A DNA stretch of 64,000 bases from JAJFHI01 sp050633705 (GCA_050633705.1 JBOEGZ010000004.1:62001-126000); one strand, 5' to 3'; shown: positions 8,052 to 16,731, counted from the first letter of the stretch. Program-made: numbers and translations. The notes: a model not told the origin generated them from the sequence alone.

Positions 8052-8838
8052 AACACAAACATCTGAAATAACCGAGGCAGGACTTGGGTCAATTAAGTTT
8101 GGCCGTATGGGCTGGTCGATTGTTTCCGTGTTGGCGCTTGTGGCCGTTTGGCAGCTAGCGTCACTGTTCGCTGAGGCTCGGCATTTGCCGGGTCCGTTGG
8201 TCGTGCTGGAACGCATAATATCTGAATTTTACAGTGGTGAATTGGTTTATCATGTCGGCGCAACACTTGCGCGCGTGGCGGCAGCCTTTGTTATTGCCAT
8301 GTTTGTTGGCAGTGCGATTGGCATCGGTATGGGGCGCGCGCCTACAGCCGATAAGTTTTTCGACAGTTGGTTGATTTTTTTCCTCAACCTTCCAGCTCTT
8401 GTTTCGATCATCTTGTGTTTTGTGTGGTTTGGTTTAACCGAGGTTGCCGCGGTACTTGCGGTGACGATCAACAAAATACCAAACGTCGCGGTGACGGTTC
8501 GTGAAGGTGCGAGAAGTTTATCGCGTGACCTTACCGAAATGGCGCTTGTTTATCGCTTCGGTTGGTGGAAGACATTGCGCCATGTGACGTTGCCGCAACT
8601 AGCACCATTTTTATCGGCTGCGGCGCGTACTGGATTGTCGTTGGTCTGGAAGATTGTTTTGGTAGTCGAACTTCTTGGTCGCTCGAACGGTGTTGGATAT
8701 CAGTTGCAGATCGCATTTCAAGAATACGATGTGACGCAAATTCTGGCCTATGCCGTAGCCTTCATTGCGGTTGTGCAAGTGATCGAGTTTGGCATTCTGC
8801 AACCAATAGATACGAGGGTAAACAGATGGCGGAGATAA
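8041..8838 (+). CDS. TauC/SsuC-type ABC permease
   Basis: A 265-residue membrane protein with about six hydrophobic segments and the EAA-type loop VREGARSLSRDLTEMALVYRFG before the last segments, which identifies a binding-protein-dependent importer permease. The start is ATG 8041, overlapping the stop of the binding-protein gene by 11 bases; the longer open frame to 7981 runs through that gene. The stop overlaps the start of the ATPase by 13 bases, so all three components are translationally coupled. Confidence 0.88.
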   Translation: MASETQTSEITEAGLGSIKFGRMGWSIVSVLALVAVWQLASLFAEARHLPGPLVVLERIISEFYSGELVYHVGATLARVAAAFVIAMFVGSAIGIGMGRAPTADKFFDSWLIFFLNLPALVSIILCFVWFGLTEVAAVLAVTINKIPNVAVTVREGARSLSRDLTEMALVYRFGWWKTLRHVTLPQLAPFLSAAARTGLSLVWKIVLVVELLGRSNGVGYQLQIAFQEYDVTQILAYAVAFIAVVQVIEFGILQPIDTRVNRWRR

Positions 8839-9557
8839 CGGGTGCTGTTTCCATTCGCGTCGATGCCAAGACCTTTCCGGCAACAGCGGGTCGACCACCG
8901 CTTGAGGTTCTACGCGATGTAGAAATCAACGTTGAGCCAGGATCATTTGTGGTGATCACTGGGCCTTCGGGTTGTGGTAAATCAACGCTTTTGAATGTCG
9001 TCTCAGGTCTCGATCACGATTACAAAGGGCGCGTGTCACTCGGTGGCGGTGATCCGTTGCTGTCGTTTATGTTTCAATCACCACGTTTGTTACCTTGGCG
9101 TACAGTCGAAGAAAATATCGCGTTGGTGATGGACGACGACGATCCAAAGCTTGCGAAAATTCCAGAAATGCTTGCCAGCGTTGGACTTGAAGGGCTTGGC
9201 AATGTTTACCCAGAGCGTCTGTCACTCGGGATGCAACGGCGGGCTGCGCTGGCGCGCGCGTTTATCGTTGATCCTGATATTTTGCTGATGGATGAACCGT
9301 TTGTGTCATTGGATGATCCCACTGCGCAATCGTTGCGCCAGCTTCTGATTGATTTATGGAACAGAAGCCCGACGACCGTGTTGTTTGTGACGCATGACCG
9401 AATGGAATCGGTGATGCTTGGAACACGGCTTATTCGCGTCGGCGGCAATCCGGCGACAATTGTACAAGACACCTCAATTGATCTGTCGCGTGATCAGCGT
9501 GGAGACCCTGAAGCTGTCAGGGCCGCGCAAGAGCGCATCTTTGCGGATGTCGTATGA
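8826..9557 (+). CDS. TauB/SsuB-type ABC ATPase
   Basis: A 243-residue ATPase that starts at ATG 8826 (MAEITGAVS); the open frame extends upstream within the permease gene. Walker A is GPSGCGKST, Walker B is ILLMDEPF and the switch region is FVTHD. The signature reads LSLGMQRRAALARA, with Leu in place of the usual first Gly of LSGGMQ, a noticeable deviation in an otherwise intact protein. Its stop codon overlaps the mfnB start (ATGA), directly coupling a transporter to a methanofuran biosynthesis gene. Confidence 0.87.
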   Translation: MAEITGAVSIRVDAKTFPATAGRPPLEVLRDVEINVEPGSFVVITGPSGCGKSTLLNVVSGLDHDYKGRVSLGGGDPLLSFMFQSPRLLPWRTVEENIALVMDDDDPKLAKIPEMLASVGLEGLGNVYPERLSLGMQRRAALARAFIVDPDILLMDEPFVSLDDPTAQSLRQLLIDLWNRSPTTVLFVTHDRMESVMLGTRLIRVGGNPATIVQDTSIDLSRDQRGDPEAVRAAQERIFADVV

Positions 9558-10339
9558 CCCTGAAGGGAAATGATGACCTGAGCGCGCCACGGGCAGCCGA
9601 GTGTGTTTCTCCATCACAAATTGAACATGATGAGGCTTGCCAAGGGCACTCTGTCGCCATGCTAGCGAGTGTGCGTAACGGGGAAGAGGCGGCATTATGT
9701 GTGTCGGCTGGCGTGGACCTCATTGATGCCAAAGAGCCGCGTGCGGGCGCATTGGGAGCGGTATTGCCGGATACATTGCGCGATATTCGCCGTGCTGTGC
9801 CAAACAGTATCGCGTTAAGTGCGACAATCGGAGATGACATTGTTGATGCTGGTGAAATTGCACTGGCAGGCCAAGCGATGGCTGATGCTGGTGCTGATAT
9901 TGTCAAGATTGGATTGTTTGAGGCTGTTGACGTCGAGGCGATGTTGCAGGCGCTTCAACCCGATCTTTCTCTCAGGCGGAAGTTTGTCGCCGTTCTGTTG
10001 GCAGATCAAGCCTTGGATTTGACCGTTTTGAGCAAACTCTCAAAGGCGGGATTTTACGGTGTGATGTTGGACACCGTTGAGAAAGCTTCAGGCGGACTGA
10101 CCACATGCCAGTCACCGTCTCAGCTCCGTCAATTTATCGACCAGGCGCGAGGACTTGGGCTTAAGGCTGGGTTGGCGGGTGGATTGACATTGCAGGATTT
10201 ACCGCTTGTTCTTGCGTGTAAGCCCGATATCGTGGGCTTTCGAGGAGCCTTGGCTGAATGCAAAGACCGCTCGGCTCATATTGACCGCACATCGCTGCAA
10301 AGAGTGCGTGCCAGCATACCAATGGTCGTTTATAATTAG
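9554..10339 (+). CDS. mfnB: (5-formylfuran-3-yl)methyl phosphate synthase
   Basis: A 261-residue member of the DUF556/MfnB family. MfnB condenses two glyceraldehyde 3-phosphate molecules to the furan phosphate precursor of methanofuran in the cytoplasm. The diagnostic stretch is LIDAKEPRAGALGAV, holding the catalytic Lys of the TIM barrel, followed by KIGLFEAVDVEA, a second Lys in RRKFVAVLLAD, and AGLAGGLTLQDLP near the C-terminus. About 30 extra residues precede the domain compared with archaeal proteins as I know them. The start overlaps the ATPase stop. In methylotrophs the product is methylofuran, the formyl carrier of the Fhc complex. Confidence 0.88.
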   Translation: MTLKGNDDLSAPRAAECVSPSQIEHDEACQGHSVAMLASVRNGEEAALCVSAGVDLIDAKEPRAGALGAVLPDTLRDIRRAVPNSIALSATIGDDIVDAGEIALAGQAMADAGADIVKIGLFEAVDVEAMLQALQPDLSLRRKFVAVLLADQALDLTVLSKLSKAGFYGVMLDTVEKASGGLTTCQSPSQLRQFIDQARGLGLKAGLAGGLTLQDLPLVLACKPDIVGFRGALAECKDRSAHIDRTSLQRVRASIPMVVYN

Positions 10340-10381
10340 GTCAACGCGCTGGTTTTATAATACTGCAAGGAAAAGAAGACC

Positions 10382-10828
10382 ATGACAGACATGGCGAAAC
10401 TCGCAGGCCGACATATTCAGAACGCCGCTCATGCCGAAGGTCCGCGAGACCGAATTTTTGTGCGAGACCTGGTTCTACCCATTCATGTGGGGGTTTACCC
10501 TGAAGAGCAAGGTCGCACGCAGAAAGTTGGGTTTTCCATCGAGGCCATTGTTGGTCCCGATGTTAAAAGCGAACACGATCAAATCGCTGAAGTACCATCT
10601 TACGATAATCTTATTAAAGCCGTCGAAGATGTAACAGGTGGTGGCCATATTAATTTGGTTGAAACAATCGCTGAGCGTATTGCTGCGCATATTTTAGCCG
10701 ACAGCCGCATTGTTTCGGTACGCGTGCGTATTGAAAAGTTGGAATTTAAACCTGCGGCTCTGGGTGTAGAAATTGTGCGCCCACGCGGCGGTTTACGACA
10801 TGCAGAATTTACCGGTTCCGTGCGCTAG
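10382..10828 (+). CDS. folB: Dihydroneopterin aldolase (FolB family)
   Basis: A 148-residue protein with the FolB fold: DRIFVRDLVLPIHVGVYPEE, an EVPSYDNLI segment and NLVETIAERIAAHILAD with its conserved Glu, ending in a VRIEKL strand. It would cleave dihydroneopterin to 6-hydroxymethyldihydropterin, the pterin precursor shared by folate and H4MPT. The N-terminus is about 20 residues longer than in typical FolB. It lies 42 bases after mfnB and 10 bases before the kinase gene. Its placement suggests dedication to H4MPT synthesis; a separate folate copy may exist elsewhere. Confidence 0.85.
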   Translation: MTDMAKLAGRHIQNAAHAEGPRDRIFVRDLVLPIHVGVYPEEQGRTQKVGFSIEAIVGPDVKSEHDQIAEVPSYDNLIKAVEDVTGGGHINLVETIAERIAAHILADSRIVSVRVRIEKLEFKPAALGVEIVRPRGGLRHAEFTGSVR

Positions 10829-10838
10829 GACAGAGGGC

Positions 10839-11444
10839 GTGTCGATCCAAGCGTCATCATCTCTCATTGTTGTTAAAGTGGGCGGCAGTCTTGTGCGAAC
10901 GGGGTGCCATCGTGCAGTGCTGGCGGTGTTGGCGCGAGCATGCCGACCCATCGTGATCGTTCCAGGTGGCGGCGCGTTGGTCGATCACGTCAGGCGATTG
11001 CAGAAACAATCTGGATTTTCTGATCAACGAGCGCATCAAATGGCGTTGGCTGGAATGGCCGAAATGGCGCAAGTGATGGCTGGTTTGTCTCCACGATTTG
11101 TCGTTGCCAACACCCCCCTGCAAATCAAGCGGGCTGTCGCATGCCGACAAGTCGTGATCTGGTCACCGAATGAGATGATGGCCAACGATTTTTCGCTGCC
11201 ACACGACTGGAGTGTGACGTCGGATGCCTTATCAGCATGCTTGGCGGAACGTCTGGCCGTTCCAAATTGCTTGCTGGTGAAATCGCACGCCGTTGCACCA
11301 GGGTGGTCGTGGCCCGTGTTGGCGCGACGGGGCACCGTTGATCCGTGGTTTGGTCGTGTTTTGCAGCGTGCGGGTTTGAAAGGGGGCATTCGCGGTGCGC
11401 GCGAGCTTGGACAATTGGCACAAGATGTCGACGCTGTGCAGTGA
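10839..11444 (+). CDS. Amino acid kinase-family protein, MfnE-like
   Basis: A 201-residue protein starting at GTG 10839, eight bases after an AGGA site; longer frames run into folB. It opens with VVKVGGSLV and has VPGGGALVDHVRR, the phosphate-binding motifs of the aspartate/uridylate kinase family. In methanogens MfnE, of this family, phosphorylates aminomethylfuran phosphate to its diphosphate. Location between mfnB, folB and H4MPT genes supports the same role in methylofuran synthesis. The domain is short for the family, as expected of MfnE-type proteins. The assignment rests on family plus context. Confidence 0.75.
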   Translation: MSIQASSSLIVVKVGGSLVRTGCHRAVLAVLARACRPIVIVPGGGALVDHVRRLQKQSGFSDQRAHQMALAGMAEMAQVMAGLSPRFVVANTPLQIKRAVACRQVVIWSPNEMMANDFSLPHDWSVTSDALSACLAERLAVPNCLLVKSHAVAPGWSWPVLARRGTVDPWFGRVLQRAGLKGGIRGARELGQLAQDVDAVQ

Positions 11445-11462
11445 GCGTGATACGCAGAAGGT

Positions 11463-12023
11463 ATGGCAAAAGAAAAAGTAAAAACACCACGATTTGGATG
11501 GGCGTTAACGGGTTCAGGACATTTCTTCAAGGAAAGTCTGGCCATAATGCAGACGTTGCCCAATTTGGACGTATTCGTTTCCAAGGCGGCAGCAGAAGTC
11601 ATCAGCATGTACAAGCAGAAGCTTGACCTGCCGGAGGGCACACGCGTGTTCAAGGACACGACGGCTTCGGCGGTTCCGGTGGGGAATTTTTATTATGGCG
11701 TTTACCATTCTTTGGTTCTTGCGCCAGCGACCTCGAATACGGTGGCCAAATGTGTAGCAGGTATTTCTGATAACCTTGCCACGAATGTTTTTGCCCAAGC
11801 GGGCAAGTGCCGGGTGCCAACGATCGTATTTGCATGCGATAATGCACCTGAAATGGATACTGAGGCCCCCAAAGGTATGGTCAAGGTCTATCCCAGGCGA
11901 ATTGATCTGGCGAACACGCAAACCCTCAGTAGCTTCGAAGAAACCACCGTGGTTGAAAGCGTTGCGGACCTGGAAGCTGCAGTAGAGGCTCGGCTAGAAT
12001 GGCTGAAAAGTTCCTCTTCATAA
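11463..12023 (+). CDS. Flavoprotein of the HFCD family (AfpA/DmrB-like)
   Basis: A 186-residue FMN-binding type flavoprotein. The N-terminal FGWALTGSGHFFKES and the APATSNTVAKCVAGISDNLATN stretch match the phosphopantothenoylcysteine-decarboxylase/dihydromethanopterin-reductase flavoprotein fold. Methylotroph homologues occur in H4MPT gene clusters and have been called archaeoflavoprotein-like. Reduction of dihydromethanopterin to H4MPT is the obvious candidate reaction, but this is inference. Its last 25 bases overlap the next gene. Confidence 0.75.
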   Translation: MAKEKVKTPRFGWALTGSGHFFKESLAIMQTLPNLDVFVSKAAAEVISMYKQKLDLPEGTRVFKDTTASAVPVGNFYYGVYHSLVLAPATSNTVAKCVAGISDNLATNVFAQAGKCRVPTIVFACDNAPEMDTEAPKGMVKVYPRRIDLANTQTLSSFEETTVVESVADLEAAVEARLEWLKSSSS

Positions 12024-13477
12024 CCGGTCATTTGGCAGAAAGTCGTCTGCAAGATCAAGTTGCGGGACTTGATCTGGAAGAGGCGTCGTGGCGCGTGGTC
12101 AATATTGGCGTCAAGGTTGCAGCCTTGATGACGGAAGCAATTGTGATCAAGCGCTTGGCGACACCACTTGATGCCGATCGCGTGATTGTGCCGGGGCGCA
12201 CGCGGATGGATCTTAAAAAACTCTCCAGCCATTTTGGTGTTCCGTTCGAGCGCGGACCAGATGAGCTTATCGACATTCCACAATTTTTCGGTCATGGCCG
12301 TCGCGCGCCCGATCTGTCGCAATACGATGTGCGGATTTTTGCAGAGACAATCGAAGCACCGACGCTTACGGTTGAGGCCATTGTCCATCGCGCGCACGAG
12401 CAACGTGCTGCTGGCGCAGACGTCATTGATCTTGGCTGCCAGCCCGATACACATTTTCCTCATTTGGAGGATGTCATTGGGGCACTCAAGGCAGAGGGTT
12501 ATAAAGTAAGTGTTGATTCAGGTGATACATCTGAATTGGAACGCGGCGTGAAAGCTGGGGCAGATTTTGTCTTCAGTCTTGATGAGACCACGCTCGATAT
12601 TGTCGCTGACACGTCATGTGTGGCGATCTTGGTGCCCAAACCACACGGTGATTTGGCATCGTTGTTACGAGCTATTGATGCGGCCAATGAAAAAGGTATC
12701 GCGCATATTGCCGACCCGATTTTAGATCCGATTCACTTTGGTTTCATGGCTTCGTTAGAGCGGTATGCGCAATTGCGTCGTGCCAGACCGGATGTCGAGA
12801 TACTGATGGGCACGGGAAATCTAACGGAGTTGACTGATGCCGATAGCTTAGGCGTGACTGCGGCCTTGCTGGGTGTGTGTTCCGAGCTTGAAATTCGCAA
12901 CGTTCTGGTCGTGCAGGTCTCACCCCATACGCGTCGTACGATCGAAGAGCATGACGCTGCGCGCCGCTTGATGTATCGCGCCAAGTCGGATGCTGGATTG
13001 CCAAAAGGCTATGGCGATGGTCTGTTGTCGTTGCACAACCTTAAGCCATTTACACAGACGCCCGCAGAGATCTCTGAGATGGCCGCCGCCGTGCGAGATT
13101 TGAATTATCGCATTGAGGCAGCAGAAGACGGTGTGCACATTTATAACCGCGACGGTCATGCCCAAGCCACGGATGCATTTGCGCTTTATCCGAAATTGGG
13201 TGTTAGCGACGATGCCAGCCACGCATTTTATCTCGGTTATGAACTCGCAAAGGCCGAAATCGCATATGATTTAGGCAAGCGCTACACGCAGGATCGGCCA
13301 TTGGATTGGGGTGTTTCAGCAGACAAACAAACAGACAACGAGATGCGCCATGCCAAAGAAGGTGAAACCTTAAAAGCCAAACGCGCCGCACAGGCCAAGG
13401 CCCGGCACGAACGGCGCACGCAGCAAGAAAGCGTGACACCGAAGGATGTCAAATCCGGCCCGAAACAAAAGATATGA
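11999..13477 (+). CDS. Dihydropteroate synthase-like protein of H4MPT biosynthesis (DUF6513 type)
   Basis: A 492-residue protein. An N-terminal ~110-residue domain (ITGHLAESRLQDQV, VPGRTRMDLKKLS) precedes a pterin-binding TIM barrel with ADVIDLGCQPDTHFPH, VSVDSGD, SLDETT and MGTGNLTELTDADS. The C-terminal tail (about residues 455-492) is strongly basic and probably disordered. The barrel is like dihydropteroate synthase, and homologues in archaea and methylotrophs are thought to join the pterin to ribofuranosylaminobenzene phosphate during H4MPT formation. It overlaps the flavoprotein gene by 25 bases and precedes DUF447 by 16 bases. Confidence 0.82.
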   Translation: MAEKFLFITGHLAESRLQDQVAGLDLEEASWRVVNIGVKVAALMTEAIVIKRLATPLDADRVIVPGRTRMDLKKLSSHFGVPFERGPDELIDIPQFFGHGRRAPDLSQYDVRIFAETIEAPTLTVEAIVHRAHEQRAAGADVIDLGCQPDTHFPHLEDVIGALKAEGYKVSVDSGDTSELERGVKAGADFVFSLDETTLDIVADTSCVAILVPKPHGDLASLLRAIDAANEKGIAHIADPILDPIHFGFMASLERYAQLRRARPDVEILMGTGNLTELTDADSLGVTAALLGVCSELEIRNVLVVQVSPHTRRTIEEHDAARRLMYRAKSDAGLPKGYGDGLLSLHNLKPFTQTPAEISEMAAAVRDLNYRIEAAEDGVHIYNRDGHAQATDAFALYPKLGVSDDASHAFYLGYELAKAEIAYDLGKRYTQDRPLDWGVSADKQTDNEMRHAKEGETLKAKRAAQAKARHERRTQQESVTPKDVKSGPKQKI

Positions 13478-13493
13478 ACTGGAGTGAAATAGA

Positions 13494-14060
13494 ATGGCGT
13501 TGATCGCAGAAACGATTGTGACCACCAGTTCCAAGAATGGCGATGTCCACATTGCCCCCTTAGGATTAATTGAAACGGAAGGTGGGCGATGGACAATCGC
13601 ACCGTTTAAGCCATCACGGACGTTGGATAATTTGCGTGACGTACCGTTTGCCGTTGCCAATCATACCGATGATGTTCGCGTTTATGCCGGTTGTTTAACA
13701 GGACGGCGAGACTGGGCGGTTCGAAAGGCGGACGATGTGCCGGGCGGCGTTCTAGAATCGGCGTTGTCGCATTGGGAGTTGGCTGTTGAAGACGTGATTG
13801 AAGATGATGTGCGGCCGCGTTTTGTGTGTCGGATTGCAAAGGTTGGCAATCACGCACCATGGACGGGTTACAACAGAGCCCAGGCGGCGGTGCTGGAATG
13901 TGCGGTGCTTGTGTCGCGGCTAAAAATGTTACCCGCTGAAAAGGTAGAATCAGAGCTCAAGTATCTGGAAATATCTATTGAGAAAACTGCCGGGCCACGC
14001 GAGGAAGAAGCATGGTCGTGGTTGATGGAGCGAATTGAAGCGTGGCGACGTGAGGGCTGA
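13494..14060 (+). CDS. DUF447 family flavin-reductase-like protein, H4MPT cluster
   Basis: A 188-residue protein of the DUF447 type: IAETIVTTSSKNGDVHIAPLG at the start, a VANHTDDVRVYAGCLTGRRDW segment and a GYNRAQAAVLECAVLVSRL helix. The fold is expected to be a split barrel that binds flavin. Family members cluster with H4MPT genes in archaea and methylotrophs, but their reaction is not settled. A clear GGAG ribosome site precedes ATG 13494. It is the last gene of the operon that starts at 7071 and converges on the MfnF-like gene with a 19-base gap. Confidence 0.8.
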   Translation: MALIAETIVTTSSKNGDVHIAPLGLIETEGGRWTIAPFKPSRTLDNLRDVPFAVANHTDDVRVYAGCLTGRRDWAVRKADDVPGGVLESALSHWELAVEDVIEDDVRPRFVCRIAKVGNHAPWTGYNRAQAAVLECAVLVSRLKMLPAEKVESELKYLEISIEKTAGPREEEAWSWLMERIEAWRREG

Positions 14061-14079
14061 TCATTAAGGCTATCTAACA

Positions 14080-15144
14080 TCACGTTGCCGTCGTTGCATG
14101 GGATTTTGCCCAAAGAAGCTGGGCAACAGCGACGGCTGGAGCAGAGTGGTTGACCGCGTCGCAAATCGTTTCAGGTGCATTGGCATCGCTTGCAAAATCA
14201 ACCGCCATGAAGCCCAACCGTTCGACACATTGCTGGATGAGTTTGTAGCCCGTGCCGGCTGCGACAACCATGACTGGATGCTGCATTTGGCCATTTGAAA
14301 TCACCTGCATTATCGCGTCGTGGATGCGGCGCAGTTGTTGCTCAGCGTAGTAGTTTGTAACGTGTTGCCACACCTGAGGTGTACCATCGCATCCATCAAC
14401 CCCTAACATCCGTGCAAGACGATTGATGCTTTCCGACACGGATTTGCCGTGACCATCGGCTGTTTCGTGCAGATCGACGCCGTCGGGTAAGGTCCCCAAA
14501 ATCCGATAAACATCAGCCATTGTTGCAAAATGCTCGTGCATGACACCTTGCCAACGGCCTTTGAATGGAACGCGCTCGGCTAACCCGATTAATGATGTGC
14601 GCGTTAGGCCGGTGTAGACCAGTTCGCCAGTGTTTAGGCGGTCAGCATCGGTGAGACCGCGTGGGGCGGCCGCATGGGTAACAATCGGGATGATGTCTGT
14701 TGTTGTCGAGCCCATATCAATGAGGAGGGCGTTGTCGCGCTTTGAGGCAACGAATTCGGCGGTTGCCAAAAAATTCATAGAGGCGACATCGGCGGGCATC
14801 GTTCTGGCAGTATCGCCCTGGTGGAAGCCTTGTGACCCGCACCAATAATGAACATGGTCAGGAAAACGGATTTCCAATTTATCGATTAGACTGGACACGC
14901 CTTGTTCGCGGTTTGCAAATATGTCGGAGAGTTCGCCGGTCATTGTTACCGCAATTGCCGTGGCTTGTTTGGTTAAGACGGCGGCCAGATCTAGGGCATG
15001 GTCGAGGTGGGGTAGGCCTTTCCACAACGGACAGGCAAATTGTTGGGCCGCGATGGTTGTACCATCTTTGACCAACGCCACTTTGAGATGAGCGCCACCA
15101 ACGTCCAATCCGGCTGTCACAGTCATTGGGTCATTTGCTCCCAT
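14080..15144 (-). CDS. Hydantoinase/oxoprolinase-like H4MPT-linked C1 pathway protein (MfnF-like)
   Basis: A 354-residue protein with an N-terminal actin-like nucleotide fold: LDVGGAHLKVALVKDG, a NALLIDMGSTTTDIIPI motif and MVVAAGTGYKLIQQ. This is the TIGR03123 family, 'probable H4MPT-linked C1 transfer pathway protein'. As I recall, the methanogen homologue MfnF joins the furan diphosphate to the tyramine-glutamate part of methanofuran. Here it would act on the tyrosine-containing methylofuran precursor. ATG 15144 or the in-frame ATG at 15126 may be the start. It is divergent from the HisA-like gene with 65 bases between. Confidence 0.82.
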   Translation of the reverse strand: MGANDPMTVTAGLDVGGAHLKVALVKDGTTIAAQQFACPLWKGLPHLDHALDLAAVLTKQATAIAVTMTGELSDIFANREQGVSSLIDKLEIRFPDHVHYWCGSQGFHQGDTARTMPADVASMNFLATAEFVASKRDNALLIDMGSTTTDIIPIVTHAAAPRGLTDADRLNTGELVYTGLTRTSLIGLAERVPFKGRWQGVMHEHFATMADVYRILGTLPDGVDLHETADGHGKSVSESINRLARMLGVDGCDGTPQVWQHVTNYYAEQQLRRIHDAIMQVISNGQMQHPVMVVAAGTGYKLIQQCVERLGFMAVDFASDANAPETICDAVNHSAPAVAVAQLLWAKSHATTAT

Positions 15145-15209
15145 GGTTATTGTTTTTGCAATCCTTGCCTGCCATGAGTGATATCTGAGACAAACGCTAA
15201 GGCAAGTTA

Positions 15210-15917
15210 ATGCAACTTATTCCAGTGATCGATATTCGTGGTGGTTTGGCCGTTCATGCGCGGGCGGGAAATCGTGAGGCTTACCAGCCTCTCGAAACGC
15301 CGTATGCAGGTAACGCTGATCCTGTTGAGGTTGCTGTTGGCCTGACAAAGGCATTTGGCAATAAAACGCTTTATGTTGCAGACCTAGATAGTATTGAAGG
15401 GGGATCGGCGAATGTAAATATTTGTCGACGGATTGTTGAAACTCTGCCCGGAGTTGAGGTTTGGCTCGACAACGGACAACAGCGGTTGGACCATGCGGGT
15501 CTGGGTGGGGCGGAAAACGTGTCTCACGTGCTGGGTACGGAAAGTTTGCCTGATGTTATGTCCTATCAGACCGCGGCTCTGGAGAGCGCTGTCGCGCCGA
15601 TATTGTCGTTAGATTATAGCGCAGAAGGTTTTATCGGGCCAAAGAAGCTATTAGAAGCGTCCCAGCTTTGGCCACGTGATGTAATTGTGATGACATTGGC
15701 GCGTGTCGGCATGGGGGATGGCCCAGATTTAGTGCGCCTTAACCACATCGCATCTGTGGCAGGCCCGAACAGGCGTGTCTTTGCCGCCGGTGGCGTGCGC
15801 GATCTTGATGATCTCAGTGCAGTTGAAAAAGCCGGTGCACATGGCGTCTTAGTTGCGACTGCCTTGCATTCCAGAAAAATAAAACCCGACGACCTCAACG
15901 AGGTGCCGGGTTTTTAG
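15210..15917 (+). CDS. HisA/HisF-like TIM-barrel protein of the C1 cofactor cluster
   Basis: A 235-residue protein. It opens with LIPVIDIRGGLAVHARAGNR and later has LYVADLDSIEGG, ILSLDYSAEGF and FAAGGVRDLDDLSAVEKAGAHGVLVATALH, the half-barrel repeats and phosphate-binding loops of HisA-type isomerases. Histidine biosynthesis genes are absent nearby and the gene sits between the MfnF-like gene and fae, so a role in methylofuran or H4MPT synthesis is more likely than histidine synthesis. The exact reaction is unknown. Its last ten codons overlap an intrinsic terminator. Confidence 0.8.
   Translation: MQLIPVIDIRGGLAVHARAGNREAYQPLETPYAGNADPVEVAVGLTKAFGNKTLYVADLDSIEGGSANVNICRRIVETLPGVEVWLDNGQQRLDHAGLGGAENVSHVLGTESLPDVMSYQTAALESAVAPILSLDYSAEGFIGPKKLLEASQLWPRDVIVMTLARVGMGDGPDLVRLNHIASVAGPNRRVFAAGGVRDLDDLSAVEKAGAHGVLVATALHSRKIKPDDLNEVPGF
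15881..15915 (+). terminator. Intrinsic terminator overlapping the HisA-like gene end
   Basis: The arms AAACCCG and CGGGTTT, with an inner CCTC/GAGG pairing, form a hairpin whose 3' arm flows into a T run containing the stop codon TAG (15915-15917). The hairpin bases therefore encode the C-terminal residues of the protein. Confidence 0.75.
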
Positions 15918-16215
15918 TTTAGCGACATAGACAAAGAACAACACCAACGCTCTTGCATACGCCAATGCGTCTTTTTTCTTTGTGCCTTTGCGATTAGATC
16001 AGCTCTTTGATCATCGATATGCTCGTGACATATCAAAAATTCTATTCGATCTAAACGCTAAGCCGTCATTGAAGACGTAAAGGAAACAATCTCGAATTTA
16101 AGATTGAGTTTCTCTACCCTTTCCAACGGCCTGAAAGCGAACGAGCCAATCGCTGCAAGAGACCCCCTTTAACTGCTGGGGCATTATTATCGTCACCTTG
16201 CGGATGGTTCCCGCT

Positions 16216-16731
16216 TCAAGACTTTGGTGCAGCGAATGGGTGCTCAGCAGAATCCTTCTGCGCTGTCACTTCAGCAGCTGTTGGCGAGCCAGCAACGGCA
16301 CGTTCAAGAGCTTCTTTAGTGGCAGTGTAGTTGTATTCTTGGATTTTTGCGTCGTCGGCAGCTTCCCAGTGAATGAATACGCCGACACAGATGTAAAGAT
16401 CGTCAGCTTCATCTTGTGGGATGACGCCGGCTGCGACGCAATCCTGTACGGCTTTCGCGACGCCATACTGTGCTGGGCCAAACATTTGAACGGCTTGACG
16501 CGCGTCCTTGATGGTCACCTTGTTGTAAAGGATCGTATTGGGCTTACATGGCAGGTTTGGCGCGATAACAGCAAGAAGGCTTGTGAAGCCATCTTTGTTG
16601 TTCGTCAAACTGTTGCAGAATGCTGTTTCTGCTGCAGAGCCGCGTGGGCCGATGATGAGGTCGATGTGAGCAACTTCGTTGCCGTCTCCGACAAGCGATT
16701 CCCCAACCATTACTTTGTTAATTTTGGCCAT
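16216..16731 (-). CDS. fae: Formaldehyde-activating enzyme
   Basis: A 171-residue cytoplasmic enzyme that condenses formaldehyde with H4MPT to methylene-H4MPT. The N-terminal [24 protein letters not shown] contains the catalytic His (His22 here) and the pterin-binding loop. Further family stretches are [23 protein letters not shown] and [15 protein letters not shown]. Length matches the family. A GGGAGAAG ribosome site precedes ATG 16731. It lies downstream of the CitG-like gene with a 272-base gap, so it probably has its own promoter, as expected for a highly expressed enzyme. Confidence 0.97.
   Translation of the reverse strand: MAKINKVMVGESLVGDGNEVAHIDLIIGPRGSAAETAFCNSLTNNKDGFTSLLAVIAPNLPCKPNTILYNKVTIKDARQAVQMFGPAQYGVAKAVQDCVAAGVIPQDEADDLYICVGVFIHWEAADDAKIQEYNYTATKEALERAVAGSPTAAEVTAQKDSAEHPFAAPKS

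Noticed and set aside
8562..8825. Upstream extension of the TauB-type ATPase
   Set aside because: It lies inside the permease gene in another frame; ATG 8826 gives the normal ATPase N-terminus.
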